DNA of 64,000 nt from an uncultured Burkholderiales bacterium (GCA_902826305.1 CADEEH010000002.1:27626-91625); one strand, 5' to 3'; positions 36,974 through 46,509 are shown, numbered from the stretch's first letter. Notes: generated by a model from the sequence alone, not told the origin. Translations and numbers: made by a program.

Positions 36974-38271
36974 TGAACAGCACGACACGTCCGGCGGCGC
37001 CGGCATTTGCCCTGGTCCTGCTGGCCGCCGCCGGCACGTTCGCGCTGACGATGGGTGCACGCCAGTCGATGGGCCTGTTCCTGAGTCCGCTGAACACCTC
37101 GACCGGCCTGGGCCTGGGCAGCATCAGCCTGGCCTTCGCCTTCGGCCAGTTGTGGTGGGGACTGACACAACCGTTCGCCGGCATCGTCGCGGATCGTTAC
37201 GGCCCCGCGCGGGTGCTGCTGGTCGGCGTGCTGCTGGTCGCGATTGGCACCGCGCTGATCCCGCTGATGACCACGACCTGGGGCCTGATCCTCGCGATCG
37301 GTGTCCTTGCCGCCGGCGGTGCCGGCATGGCCGGACCGTCGGTGCTGATGGCGGCCACGACGCGGCTGGTCGCGCCGCAGCGGCGCGGGCTGGCCACCGG
37401 CATCGTCAATGCCGGCGGCAGTTTCGGCCAGTTCGTGTTCGCACCGATCGCCCAGGTGATCACCTCGGCGCACGGCTGGGTCGCGGCGGTCCAGAGCCTC
37501 GGCGCGATCACGCTGCTGGCGCTGCCGGCGGCCTGGGTGCTGCGCGGTCGGCCACAGGCCGCGCCAGCGGGCGGCGGGTCAGCGGGCGGATCGGCGGACG
37601 ATCGATCGAACGCTTCCTTGTCGGCGCCCCCCGCCCCGTCGACTGCCACGACCGCCGCCCCATCGATCCGCCAGGTGATCGCGACGGCGCTGGCCGATCG
37701 CAGCTATCGCCTGCTTGCCGCCGGCTTCTTCGTCTGCGGCTTCCATGTCGCATTCCTGGCCACGCACCTGCCCGGCGCGGTGGCATCCTGCGGCCTGCCG
37801 CCGGAGACGGCCGCCTGGTCGCTGGCGATCATCGGCCTGTTCAACATCATCGGCAGCGTCGCGATGGGCTGGGCCGTCGGTCGCTGGCGGATGAAGTCGC
37901 TGCTGTCGCTGGTCTATGCGGCGCGTGCGGTGGCGGTGCTGGTGTTCGTGCTGTCACCGAAGACGAACACCGTGATGCTGGTGTTCGCGGCCGCGATGGG
38001 GCTGACCTTCCTGTCCACCGTGCCGCCGACCGCCGGCCTGGTGGTCAAGCTGTTCGGCCCCGCCAACATGGCGACGCTGTTCGGCATCGTGATGTTGTCG
38101 CACCAGATCGGCGGCTTCCTCGGCGCCTGGCTCGGCGGCAAGAGCTTCGAGCTGACCGGCCACTACGACTGGATGTGGTACGCCGACATCGTGCTCGCGG
38201 TCGGCGCGGCACTGATCCACCTGCCGATCCGGGAGCAGGTGCTGCCGGCGCGCGTGGTGGCGGCCGGCTGA
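36970..38271 (+). CDS. MFS transporter (oxalate/formate antiporter-like)
   Basis: A 433-residue permease with 12 helices and a Pro/Ser/Gly-rich central loop (about residues 193-230). ARQSMGLFLSPL and GLGLGSISLAFAFGQLWWGLTQPFAGIVADRYGPARVL match the MFS group near oxalate/formate antiporters. Coupled to marR by a 4-bp overlap. Probably exports or imports the ligand sensed by that MarR protein; identity unknown. Confidence 0.88.
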   Translation: MMNSTTRPAAPAFALVLLAAAGTFALTMGARQSMGLFLSPLNTSTGLGLGSISLAFAFGQLWWGLTQPFAGIVADRYGPARVLLVGVLLVAIGTALIPLMTTTWGLILAIGVLAAGGAGMAGPSVLMAATTRLVAPQRRGLATGIVNAGGSFGQFVFAPIAQVITSAHGWVAAVQSLGAITLLALPAAWVLRGRPQAAPAGGGSAGGSADDRSNASLSAPPAPSTATTAAPSIRQVIATALADRSYRLLAAGFFVCGFHVAFLATHLPGAVASCGLPPETAAWSLAIIGLFNIIGSVAMGWAVGRWRMKSLLSLVYAARAVAVLVFVLSPKTNTVMLVFAAAMGLTFLSTVPPTAGLVVKLFGPANMATLFGIVMLSHQIGGFLGAWLGGKSFELTGHYDWMWYADIVLAVGAALIHLPIREQVLPARVVAAG

Positions 38272-38283
38272 TCCGCGCCTGCG

Positions 38284-38820
38284 TCAGTTGCCGCGCTTGG
38301 TGAAGTACTCCTCGGTCCGCGCGACGAAGTCGTTCGATGCCAGCGGCACGTGGCATGCGCGGCACGCGTCGTGTGGGGCCGTGGCGTTCAGTTTGCCGGC
38401 CGGATCGTAGGCGGCATACGCCCAGTCGCCGGTCTTCAACCCTTCCTTCGCGGTCGACCCGTAGCCCGGGCCCTTGGCCATCACGAACACCGCGGCCAGC
38501 TTGTCCTTGACCAGCTTGCCGTCGGCGCCGGTCATCGGCGTGCCGTCGGCGTTCAGCTTGACGGCCCAGTTCTCCATCACCAGCACCGAGCCGTTGGCGA
38601 ACGGGCCGCCGCGTTTGGCCGCATGGCCGGTCGGATTGATCCAGATGTCACGCACCTGCTTGGCATCCGGTCGCTGCACGCCGGACAGATACACCGGCCA
38701 GGACTTGTAGCCGTCGGGCAACGGCACCTGGCCATCCTGCAGGGCGGGGCCGGCCATCTGTGTCGTGCCGCAGGCAGCCAGCACCAGCGCGCCGGCGATC
38801 GAAACCATGCGTTTGTTCAT
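38284..38820 (-). CDS. Cytochrome P460-family lipoprotein
   Basis: A 178-residue exported protein with lipobox LAAC (Cys about residue 18) and the P460-family layout: LPDGYKSWPVYLSGVQRPDAKQVRDIWINPTG near the start, VMAKGPGYGS, WAYAAYDPAG, and the single haem motif CRACH near the C-terminus. P460 cytochromes oxidise hydroxylamine or bind NO in ammonia oxidisers; heterotroph homologues have unclear roles. ATG at 38820 has a GAGGAGAC site. It ends 12 bp from the convergent MFS gene. Confidence 0.85.
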   Translation of the reverse strand: MNKRMVSIAGALVLAACGTTQMAGPALQDGQVPLPDGYKSWPVYLSGVQRPDAKQVRDIWINPTGHAAKRGGPFANGSVLVMENWAVKLNADGTPMTGADGKLVKDKLAAVFVMAKGPGYGSTAKEGLKTGDWAYAAYDPAGKLNATAPHDACRACHVPLASNDFVARTEEYFTKRGN

Positions 38821-38919
38821 TCGTCTTGTCTCCTCGAGTGTCGTCGGCCCGTCGGGCACCGCCGATGATACGCAACTGCGGTCACGACGGATTCCGTCTT
38901 CGCGGGATATCACCCGCCC

Positions 38920-40131
38920 TCACCAGTGCCACAACGTCCCATCGTGCGCCTGCCGGTTCACCGGCAGGTACGCCCGCCGGTACGGATACTTCGCGGCCAG
39001 CGCCTCGTCGATCTGCACGCCGTGGCCCGGCGCCTCGCCCGGGAACATGAATCCGTCGCGGAATTCATACGCGTGCGGGAACACCGCGTCGGTCTCGTCG
39101 GTGTGCCGCATGTACTCCTGGATCCCGAAGTTGGGAACCCACAGGTCGAAGTGCAGCGCGGCGCCCATGCAGACCGGTGACAGGTCGGTGGCACCGTGGC
39201 AACCGGTGCGCACCTGGTACATCGACGCGAAGTCCGCGATCCGGCGCAGGTGCGTGATGCCGCCGGCATGGACGACGGTCGTGCGGATGTAGTCGATCAG
39301 CTGCTCCTCGATCAGGCCCTTGCAGTCCCAGATCGAGTTGAAGATCTCGCCGACCGCGATCGGCGTCGTCGTGTGCCGGCGGATCAGGCGGAAACTTTCC
39401 TGGTTCTCGGCCGGGGTCGCGTCCTCCATCCAGAACAGGTGGAACGGCTCGAGCGCCTTGCCCAGGCGTGCGGCTTCGATCGGCGTCAGCCGGTGGTGAA
39501 CGTCGTGCAGCAGGTGGATGTCGGGACCAACCGCCTGGCGCACCTGCTCGAAGAGCTTCGGCGCATGCAGCAGGTACTTCTCGCTCGACCAGTCGTGTTC
39601 ACTGGGCAGGTCCGCGTCGGCCGGTTCGTAGAACATCGTGCCGCGGCCGACGCCGTAGACCGAGTTCAGACCCGGCACGCCGCTCTGCGCGCGGATCGCC
39701 CTGTAGCCGGCTTCCTTGTAGCGCAACACCTCCTCGACGGTGCGTTCGACGTCCGCGCCGTTCGCATGGCCGTAGACCATCACGCCGGTGCGGCTGCGCC
39801 CGCCGAGCAACTGGTACAGCGGCATGTCCGCGGCCTTCGCCTTCAGGTCCCACAGCGCCGTGTCGACCGCCGCGATCGCACTCATCGTCACCGGCCCGCG
39901 CCGCCAGTACGCGCCGCGATACAGGTATTGCCAGATGTCCTCGATCTGATGCGCGTCGCGGCCGATCAGGCACGGGATCACGTGGTCGGTCAGGTAGCTG
40001 GCGACCGACAGTTCGCGGCCGTTCAACGTCGCGTCGCCCAGTCCGCTCAGGCCCTGGTCGGTCTCGATCTTCAGCGTGACGAAATTGCGGCCCGGACTGC
40101 AGACAATCACGCGGGCATTCGTTATCTTCAT
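38920..40131 (-). CDS. manD: D-mannonate dehydratase family enzyme (enolase superfamily, ManD/RspA)
   Basis: A 403-residue, full-length ManD-type enolase-superfamily enzyme, dehydrating D-mannonate (or D-gluconate) to 2-keto-3-deoxygluconate. Metal ligands are Asp in [11 protein letters not shown], Glu in [13 protein letters not shown] and Glu in AVGEIFNS; general base/acid His sits in [10 protein letters not shown]. The N-terminal capping part begins [27 protein letters not shown]. Divergent by 41 bp from a mannitol dehydrogenase-family gene that could make mannonate from fructuronate, which supports the assignment. Confidence 0.88.
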   Translation of the reverse strand: MKITNARVIVCSPGRNFVTLKIETDQGLSGLGDATLNGRELSVASYLTDHVIPCLIGRDAHQIEDIWQYLYRGAYWRRGPVTMSAIAAVDTALWDLKAKAADMPLYQLLGGRSRTGVMVYGHANGADVERTVEEVLRYKEAGYRAIRAQSGVPGLNSVYGVGRGTMFYEPADADLPSEHDWSSEKYLLHAPKLFEQVRQAVGPDIHLLHDVHHRLTPIEAARLGKALEPFHLFWMEDATPAENQESFRLIRRHTTTPIAVGEIFNSIWDCKGLIEEQLIDYIRTTVVHAGGITHLRRIADFASMYQVRTGCHGATDLSPVCMGAALHFDLWVPNFGIQEYMRHTDETDAVFPHAYEFRDGFMFPGEAPGHGVQIDEALAAKYPYRRAYLPVNRQAHDGTLWHW

Positions 40132-40172
40132 CGGGTCTCCTCGCCTTCGTCGATCGCTTCATCGAGACGGAC

Positions 40173-41711
40173 ATGTCGATGCCACGCCTGGGTACACGAA
40201 GCCTGCCCGCGATCGCCGCCCGCGGCATCGCGGTGCCCTCGTACGACCGTCGCGGCATGATGCCGGCCGTCGTGCACCTGGGGCTGGGGGCTTTCCAGCG
40301 CGCCCATGCCGCCATCGTATTCGATGACCTGATGAATCGTGCGCCTGCTGCGCACCCGGGGGCCTGGGGCGTGTTCGGTGTCGCGATGCGCCAGCCGGGG
40401 CTGATACAGGCGATCGATGCGCAGGACGGACTGTATTCGGTTCGTGCCGCCGATGCCGACGGCGCGGTGGTCCGGGTCGTCGGCGCGTTGGCGGCCACCG
40501 GCGTGGCGGCCCAGGCGCCGGCGCGTATCGTCGATGTGATCGGTGCCGAGGCCACGCGTTGGGTCACGCTGACGATCACCGAGAAGGGCTACGGCTGGCA
40601 TGCGGCCGGCGGCGGACCGGATCTGTCGCATCCAACGTTCGGCGCGGATTGGGCCGATCCGGCGGCGCCGCCGCGCTCGGCGGTCGGCCTGATCGTCGCC
40701 GCGCTGGCGCTGCGTCGCGCGCGTTGCCTGCCCGGACTGACGATCGCGTCCTGCGACAACCTCGCCGGCAACGGCGGCAAGCTGCAGCACCTGTGTTTCG
40801 AACTCGCCCGCCGCCGCGATCCGGCGCTGGCCGACTGGATCGCGACCGGCTGCACGTTTCCGTCGAGCATGGTCGACCGGATCGTGCCGCAGGCCGGCGC
40901 GGCCGAGTGCGATCACGCCGCGAGTGTGCTCGGTGCCGACGACGAAGCGGCGGTCGGCTGCGAACGCTTCGGTGAATGGGTGATCGAGGATCACTTCGCG
41001 GCGCCGTGTGACGACCTGCGCGCGCTGGCCGCGAGCTCGCCCGATGCACCGGCGTCGATCCGGCTGCGGATCGTGGCCGACGTCGCCCCGTTCGAGCAGG
41101 CGAAGCTGCGGCTGCTCAACGGCAGTCATTCGGCGATTGCGTATCTCGGCGCCAGCGCGGGCATCGAGACGATCAGCGAGGCGATCGTGCAGCCGGCGTT
41201 CACGGGCTTCGTCACCGGGCTGATGGCCGAGGAGCTCGCGCCCGGCCTGACGCGTCCGGACATCGACGGGTATTGCCGCGAACTGATGGCACGTTTCTCC
41301 AATCCGTCGCTGCGGCACCGGACCCATCAGGTCGCGGCCGACGGCTCGCAGAAGATCGCCCAGCGCTGGGCGCCGGTGCTCGCCGAGCGGTTCGCCACCG
41401 GGCTGCCGGTGCCGCGGCTCGCGTTCGCCGCCGCGGCGTGGATGCGCTACCTGCGCGGCCGTGACGACCTGGGCCATGAGCATCGGATCGACGACCCGAT
41501 GGCGCAGGTGTTGCGCGCAACGATCGATGCGGCCGGGCCGGCTCCGGCCGCGATCGTGCCGGCGCTGCTGGGCGTGCGGGTGATCTGGGGCGACGCACCG
41601 GCGGCGAATCCGGCGTTCGTCGCGCAGGTGGTGCGATGGTTCGAGGCGCTCGATCGCGACGGCATCGCCACGACACTGGCCGAGTTCAATCGAACTGCAA
41701 TCCGCCGTTGA
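40173..41711 (+). CDS. Mannitol dehydrogenase-family oxidoreductase, fructuronate reductase-like
   Basis: A 512-residue polyol-specific long-chain dehydrogenase. The Rossmann entry is VVHLGLGAFQRAHAA, and the catalytic Lys/Asn/His sit in KLRLLNGSHSAIAYLG. With the divergent manD it fits hexuronate breakdown (fructuronate to mannonate to KDG), so UxuB-type specificity is inferred rather than mannitol oxidation. Its 3' end overlaps the convergent SDR gene by 26 bp. Confidence 0.85.
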   Translation: MSMPRLGTRSLPAIAARGIAVPSYDRRGMMPAVVHLGLGAFQRAHAAIVFDDLMNRAPAAHPGAWGVFGVAMRQPGLIQAIDAQDGLYSVRAADADGAVVRVVGALAATGVAAQAPARIVDVIGAEATRWVTLTITEKGYGWHAAGGGPDLSHPTFGADWADPAAPPRSAVGLIVAALALRRARCLPGLTIASCDNLAGNGGKLQHLCFELARRRDPALADWIATGCTFPSSMVDRIVPQAGAAECDHAASVLGADDEAAVGCERFGEWVIEDHFAAPCDDLRALAASSPDAPASIRLRIVADVAPFEQAKLRLLNGSHSAIAYLGASAGIETISEAIVQPAFTGFVTGLMAEELAPGLTRPDIDGYCRELMARFSNPSLRHRTHQVAADGSQKIAQRWAPVLAERFATGLPVPRLAFAAAAWMRYLRGRDDLGHEHRIDDPMAQVLRATIDAAGPAPAAIVPALLGVRVIWGDAPAANPAFVAQVVRWFEALDRDGIATTLAEFNRTAIRR

Positions 41712-42432
41712 GATCGAGCACCTCGCCGGTGATGAAGCCGCTCATCGGGTGCGCGAGGAACAGCACGCAGTGGGCGAATTCTTCGAGTTCACAGAAGCGG
41801 CCGACCGGAATCGACTGCTTCAGCCGCTGCTGGCGCTCGGGGTCGACCTGTTCGGTCAGCATCTGCGTCTTGACGAACGCCGGTGCGATCGCGTTGCAGG
41901 TGACCCCGAACGGCGCGTACTGGCGCGCGAAGCTGTAGGTCAGCGTTACCACACCGCCCTTGCTCGCGGCATAGGCCGGCAGCGGCGACAGGCCACCGGT
42001 CTTCGCGGCGAACGACGCGATGTTGACGATGCGGCCGAAGCCGCGTGCCTTCATGCCGCCGACCACACGCTGCGAGACGAACATCACCCCATCCAGGTTC
42101 ACGCGCAGGATCCGGTGCCACAGCTCCGGTGTCGTCTGTTCGCAGTCCGCGTACTGCAGGATGCCGGCGTTGTTGACGCAGACGTCGATCCGGCCCCACT
42201 GCGATTCGATCGTCGAACACGCGTGATCGACGGCCAGCGGATCGCCGACATCCATCGGCACCGCCAGCACCCGTCCGCCGCCTGGGTCGACTGTCGCGAC
42301 CTGCGCGACGTCGATGTCGGTCGCCGCGACCCGATATCCGACCGCCAGCAACGCCTTCACCGTGGCCAGCCCCATGCCGGCGTTGGCGCCGGTCACCAGG
42401 GCGACCTGCTCGCCGATCGCGGGTGTGTTCAT
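41686..42432 (-). CDS. Short-chain dehydrogenase/reductase
   Basis: A 248-residue classical SDR. Cofactor loop TGANAGMGLAT, NNAG motif in CVNNAGIL, catalytic Tyr/Lys in YAASKGG, and a conserved C-terminus (GFITGEVLDLNGGLQ). Asp in the DIDV segment after strand 2 suggests NAD preference. The start overlaps the stop of the HpaB-family gene (ATGA), so the pair is one unit; its stop lies 26 bp inside the convergent dehydrogenase gene. Confidence 0.9.
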   Translation of the reverse strand: MNTPAIGEQVALVTGANAGMGLATVKALLAVGYRVAATDIDVAQVATVDPGGGRVLAVPMDVGDPLAVDHACSTIESQWGRIDVCVNNAGILQYADCEQTTPELWHRILRVNLDGVMFVSQRVVGGMKARGFGRIVNIASFAAKTGGLSPLPAYAASKGGVVTLTYSFARQYAPFGVTCNAIAPAFVKTQMLTEQVDPERQQRLKQSIPVGRFCELEEFAHCVLFLAHPMSGFITGEVLDLNGGLQFD

Positions 42433-44156
42433 CGGGGCGCCTGGGAGTGGGCGGTCGGCGCATCCGCCATCGGCGAGGCGATCCGGTCCGGACCAGTCGC
42501 AACGCCCGGGACGGCCGCGGTCGTCCGCGCGGTCAGCGTCGACAGCGGCACGGTGATCGCCCGACCCGGCGTGCTGCAGCCGGTGTCGCAGCAACGGCCG
42601 GGCTGCCGGTTGCGGGTGATTGCGCGATCCGCGTCGGCGGTGACGCCGCGCTCGAGCAGCCGCTCGACCAGGTCGACCTTGTCGCCGACCGGATAGTGGC
42701 GCCAGATCTCCTGCTTCATCGCCGCCGGCGAGCCGCCGCCGTGCAGGCTGATCACCGAGTACCAGCCGCCCTGGTACGACGCGGTCAGGTCCTCGATGAA
42801 TCGCGCGGTCTCGATCCGGCGGTCGTACGGCACGTCGGGGTTCGCGCGCAGCACCTCGGCGAGCTTCGCCGCGGTCGCCGGGTTGTGATCCTCGTCCGGG
42901 CCGGGCAACGTGACGATCAGCCCGCCGGAGACTTCGTGGGCGAGCCGGTGCATGTCGTAGATCTGCGTGGCCAGCAGCAGCTTGCCGATGTTCGCGTAGA
43001 CCGGATCCGGCATCCAGGTGCCGGAGTCCGGATCGCAGGTGCCGTACACGCTGGCGGCGACACCACACGCGTAGAACCCTTCGACGATCTTGATCAGCTC
43101 GACCATCGACTCGCGCAGGCCCGAGTGTGCGCCCGGATCGAGACCGTTGGCCTCGCACATCAGCGCGCCGGCGCCGATCAGCAGGTCACCGAACCCGGCG
43201 CGTGCGGCGATGCAGGTCTGCCGATGGTGGGTCGCGTAATCGTAGGTGAGACCGGCCGAATGTTGCCAGTCGCCGGCGTAGAACACCCGCTCCCAGGGCA
43301 CGAACACCCGGTCGAAGACGACGACACCGGTTGACTGGCCGTAGCGGCGCGAGAACGGCGCGCCGCCGTGTTCGAGCTTCTCGCCGGGCCGGCCGGCGGG
43401 CCGTGCGACGATCGTGATCCCCGGGGCATCGACCGGCACCGCGCAGCAGACCGCAAACGCGGCATCGGCCTCGGTCATCGCCCGGCACGGCATCACGACG
43501 AACTCGTGCACGTACGGCGCCGAGGTGACGATCGCCTTCGTGCCCGAGAGCACGATGCCTTTGCCGTTGCGCTCGACGACATGGACGTAGGTGTCGGGCA
43601 CCCCCTGCTCGTGCGGGCGCCGCGAACGGTCGCCCTTGGCATCGGTCATCGCCACCCCGAGCGCCAGGTCGCGCTCCTGCACCTGGCGCAGGTAGTCGCG
43701 AAACCGCGCGCCGTGTTCGGTCGAGCCGGTGGCCGCGTCGATGCGTGCGCTGGTCTGCGCGATCGCGGCCAGCGCGTCATGGGTCAGGTAACGCTGCGCA
43801 CAGCCGGTCTGCTGGCACAGGATCCGGACCGCCTCGAGCTTGTTCAGCAGGTCGCCAGCGGACTCGTCGACATGCAGCATCCGGTTGACCGTGCGTCCGG
43901 TGGAGCTCTGGTACGCGGTCATCAGCGGCGCGAGTTCCGGACGCCGGGCGTAGTCGTAGGTGACGCCGATTGCCGCGACCCCGGGCGCCAGCGCCGGGCA
44001 GTCGGCGACCGATTCGACCCGCTGGCCATCGACGTAGACCACCGGCTTCAGGCGCCGCAGCGATTCACGGTATTCGTCGGCACCGAGCAGCGTGCACGGG
44101 CCGGTGCGCTGCGGATCGCCGGGCTGCAGCGGCGGCACGACCAGGGGGGCATTCAT
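42429..44156 (-). CDS. 4-Hydroxyphenylacetate 3-hydroxylase/4-hydroxybutyryl-CoA dehydratase-family flavoprotein
   Basis: A 575-residue HpaB-fold protein. Family segments are YDYARRPEL, VNRMLHVDESAGDLLNKLEAVR, RDLALGVAMTDAKGDRSRRP, STGVVVFDRVFVPWERVFYAGDW and YATHHRQTC. Against the FeS dehydratase AbfD, as far as I recall its motif, the first Cys (GCAQRY) and the His (HHRQT) are kept, but the second Cys is Tyr and the fourth ligand is Ala, so a cluster is unlikely and a flavin-dependent reaction more so. A C-terminal tail of about 70 residues (from ITRNRQPGRCCDTGC) exceeds the usual family length. Translationally coupled to an SDR gene. Substrate unknown. Confidence 0.8.
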   Translation of the reverse strand: MNAPLVVPPLQPGDPQRTGPCTLLGADEYRESLRRLKPVVYVDGQRVESVADCPALAPGVAAIGVTYDYARRPELAPLMTAYQSSTGRTVNRMLHVDESAGDLLNKLEAVRILCQQTGCAQRYLTHDALAAIAQTSARIDAATGSTEHGARFRDYLRQVQERDLALGVAMTDAKGDRSRRPHEQGVPDTYVHVVERNGKGIVLSGTKAIVTSAPYVHEFVVMPCRAMTEADAAFAVCCAVPVDAPGITIVARPAGRPGEKLEHGGAPFSRRYGQSTGVVVFDRVFVPWERVFYAGDWQHSAGLTYDYATHHRQTCIAARAGFGDLLIGAGALMCEANGLDPGAHSGLRESMVELIKIVEGFYACGVAASVYGTCDPDSGTWMPDPVYANIGKLLLATQIYDMHRLAHEVSGGLIVTLPGPDEDHNPATAAKLAEVLRANPDVPYDRRIETARFIEDLTASYQGGWYSVISLHGGGSPAAMKQEIWRHYPVGDKVDLVERLLERGVTADADRAITRNRQPGRCCDTGCSTPGRAITVPLSTLTARTTAAVPGVATGPDRIASPMADAPTAHSQAPR

Positions 44157-44209
44157 CTCGTCTCCTCGCGTTCGATCCCGGGGTCAGGCGTAGAATCGCA
44201 TGACTTCGC

Positions 44210-44776
44210 ATGGACACGATCGATTCGCCACGCAGCATCCTCGTTCTGGTCGACTACCAGCAGCGACTGATGCCCGCGATCCACGACGCCGAACGCGCCG
44301 CCCGCGAGGCCTGCCTGCTGGCCGACGCGGCCCGGCTGCTCGGGATTCCGGTGATCGGTACCGAACAGAACCCGGACGGACTGGGCCCGAACGTGGCCGC
44401 GATCCGCGAGCGCTGCACGACGACGATGGCCAAGATGCACTTCGACGCGTGTGCCGACGGCCTGCTGGACCTGATCACCCGCGAGGCCGCCGGCCGCGGC
44501 GGTCACACCGCGCAGATCGTCATCGCCGGCTGCGAGGCCCACGTCTGCCTGCTGCAGACCGCGCTCGGCGTGCTGCGCGAAGGTTATCGCACCTGGGTGG
44601 TCGCACCGGCCTGCGGTTCGCGCTCGCCGCGTGATCACGAGCTGGCGATGACGCGTCTGGCGGGTGCCGGCGCCACGCTGGTCAGCACCGAGATGGCCGT
44701 CTTCGAATGGCTCGGTTCATGCCGCCACCCGCGCTTCAGGGACGTGCTGGCGCTGCTCAAGGCGCGGCCGGTCTGA
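44210..44776 (+). CDS. Isochorismatase-family cysteine hydrolase
   Basis: A 188-residue isochorismatase/nicotinamidase-fold enzyme of the YcaC-like branch. The catalytic triad is Asp (LVLVDYQQRL), Lys (TMAKMHFDA) and Cys (IAGCEAHVCLLQTAL), with the cis-peptide stretch before the Cys. Divergent from the HpaB-family gene (53 bp). Hydrolysis of an amide or enol ether is implied; substrate unknown. Confidence 0.87.
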   Translation: MDTIDSPRSILVLVDYQQRLMPAIHDAERAAREACLLADAARLLGIPVIGTEQNPDGLGPNVAAIRERCTTTMAKMHFDACADGLLDLITREAAGRGGHTAQIVIAGCEAHVCLLQTALGVLREGYRTWVVAPACGSRSPRDHELAMTRLAGAGATLVSTEMAVFEWLGSCRHPRFRDVLALLKARPV

Positions 44777-44834
44777 CAGCGCATCGGCCGCCCGCCGCGG
44801 TCCGCAACGCGGCGCTCGCCGTCGTCGTGGCGCA

Positions 44835-46061
44835 GTGAACACCGGGACATCCGTGGATCGCCGGCCGAACCGATGGCTGATCGTCGCGCTGGGCGTCACG
44901 CAGATCACCTCCTGGGGCTCGATCTTCTACAGCTTCGGGTTCCTGCTGCAGCCGATGCAGCAGGCGCTGGGCGCCGGTCGCGACAGCGTCAGCGGCGCGT
45001 TCTCGGTGGCGCTCCTGGCCTCGGGGCTGGCCGCGACCCCGGTGGGCACGCTGATCGACCGTTTCGGCGGACGGGGCGTGATGAGCGCCGGGTCGATCGC
45101 CGCCGCGCTGCTGCTGGGTGTCCTCGGCCAGGTGCAATCGCTGTTCGCGCTGTACCTGATCTACGCGGCGCTCGGCCTGGTCATGGCGTGTACGTTGTAC
45201 GAACCGGCCTTCGCGGTGCTGATGCAGGTCTACCGGGACGAGGCGCGGCGCGCGATCAGCGTGCTGACGTTGTTCGGCGGGCTGGCGAGCACGGTGTTCT
45301 GGCCGACCACCGAGGCGCTGATCGCGGCGTTCGGCTGGCGCGGGGCGTGCACGGCGCTGGCACTGGTCAACCTGCTGGTCTGTGTGCCGCTGCACGCCGT
45401 CATGTTGCCCCGCGGTGCCGCGGCCGACCCGCCGTCGGCGGGTCGAGGCGCCGTCGTGGGCCTGCGTGGCAGCCAACTGCGCGAAGCGTTCGCCGATCGC
45501 CGGTTCCGGGGTGTGGCCGCGGCGCTTTTCGGTTATTCGCTGGTGTTCGCGTCGATGTCGGTGCACCTGATGTCGATGCTGCAGGAAAAGGGCCTGTCGT
45601 CGTCGTCGGCCGCCGCGATCGGTGCGATGGTCGGGCCGATGCAGGTGCTGGGGCGCGTGCTGGAGATGCGCGCGGGGCGGGGGATCCCGGTGATGCGGGT
45701 GGGCCGCGTGGTGATCACGATCCTGCCGATCGCACTGATGCTGTTCTGGCTGAACGAGGGCAGCTTCGCGCTCTTTGCCGTGTTCGCGATGTTGTACGGG
45801 ATGGCCAACGGGGTGATGACCATCGTGCGCGGCAACGTCGTCGCCGAGCTGTTCGGCCGGGAACACTACGGTCAGTTGAGCGGCGCGCTCGCGGCCACCT
45901 CGATCCTGGCGATCGCCCTCGGGCCGGTGCTGACGGCGATGTTGTGGCGGGCGGGGGGCAACGGGTACGGGCTGGTGCTGCCGGTGCTGGTCGCCTGCGC
46001 GCTGGCTTCGGTGTTCCTGTTCGTCCAGGCAGGACGAGCCCGTGTCGAACCCCGCGCCTGA
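44835..46061 (+). CDS. MFS transporter
   Basis: A 408-residue permease with 12 helices. Conserved MFS motif GTLIDRFGGRGVM after helix 2, and WLIVALGVTQITSWGSIFYSFGFLLQPM at the start, a common opening of monocarboxylate-type MFS carriers. GTG at 44835 (VNTGTSVDRRPNRW) avoids an Arg-rich antisense-like extension in the longer frame. It follows the isochorismatase gene by 58 bp and ends at the strong terminator at 46252. Confidence 0.85.
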   Translation: MNTGTSVDRRPNRWLIVALGVTQITSWGSIFYSFGFLLQPMQQALGAGRDSVSGAFSVALLASGLAATPVGTLIDRFGGRGVMSAGSIAAALLLGVLGQVQSLFALYLIYAALGLVMACTLYEPAFAVLMQVYRDEARRAISVLTLFGGLASTVFWPTTEALIAAFGWRGACTALALVNLLVCVPLHAVMLPRGAAADPPSAGRGAVVGLRGSQLREAFADRRFRGVAAALFGYSLVFASMSVHLMSMLQEKGLSSSSAAAIGAMVGPMQVLGRVLEMRAGRGIPVMRVGRVVITILPIALMLFWLNEGSFALFAVFAMLYGMANGVMTIVRGNVVAELFGREHYGQLSGALAATSILAIALGPVLTAMLWRAGGNGYGLVLPVLVACALASVFLFVQAGRARVEPRA

Positions 46062-46251
46062 CGGACATCCGGCCCCGGCATGCACCCTGTCCGTGCAAGT
46101 ACGCGCGCCAGCGGTGCGCCGGATGGGGGTATCACGACGGCCAATGGCTTGGACGGGCGAATTGCTGCAGATGCGCCACGGGGTTATTGCAACGCAGCAG
46201 GCGTGCAGGTAAGATTCATTTGTCTCCTCCACCCTCCTCTATGGTGGATTC

Positions 46252-46284
46252 GGCCCGCGCAGCGATGCGCGGGCCTTTTTCTTT
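46252..46284 (+). terminator. Rho-independent terminator (plus strand)
   Basis: A perfect 10-bp GC-rich stem (GGCCCGCGCA / TGCGCGGGCC) with loop GCGA is followed by TTTTTCTTT. It terminates transcription coming from the isochorismatase/MFS genes, 190 bp past the MFS stop. No gene is seen in 46062-46251. Confidence 0.9.
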
Positions 46285-46326
46285 GTGGCGCCGGAAAAGC
46301 GCATCGGCGATGCCGTGGCGGGAGGC

Positions 46327-46368
46327 CGAAAAAAGAAAGGCGTCGCGCACACATTGCACGCGACGCCT
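46327..46368 (-). terminator. Rho-independent terminator (minus strand) for the alcohol/aldehyde oxidation operon
   Basis: On the minus strand, AGGCGTCGCG and CGCGACGCCT form a perfect 10-bp stem with an 11-nt loop, followed by TTCTTTTTTC. It lies 142 bp past the molybdenum-subunit stop and closes the four-gene operon from 51915. Together with the plus-strand terminator 54 bp away it insulates two convergent units. Confidence 0.9.
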
Positions 46369-46509
46369 CGGGCGAATGGCCGCCGCGCCGGTCTGAGCCG
46401 GGCGAACGGTCGAGGGCGGGTCGCCCTAACCTCCCTGGTTGGTCTTTCCGCTCTCCTCCTCCTGGCCAGGTATGCCCCTGGCTCATCCCCTCACGACACC
46501 TGTGTCGAC

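Noticed and set aside
46184..46232. Tiny minus-strand peptide after a GGAGGAGACAA ribosome-binding-like site
   Set aside because: The frame gives only 11 codons (MNLTCTPAALQ), with no context or conservation that I can see.
46062..46251. tRNA or other structured RNA gene before the terminator
   Set aside because: No cloverleaf, T-loop GTTCGA or recognisable RNA signature was found; the terminator is explained by the MFS gene upstream.
46494..46507. 14-bp palindrome CGACACCTGTGTCG just past the molybdenum-subunit stop
   Set aside because: It shares GACACCTGT with the dyad at 3927, but it is at the far 3' end of the operon with no promoter nearby; probably coincidence.
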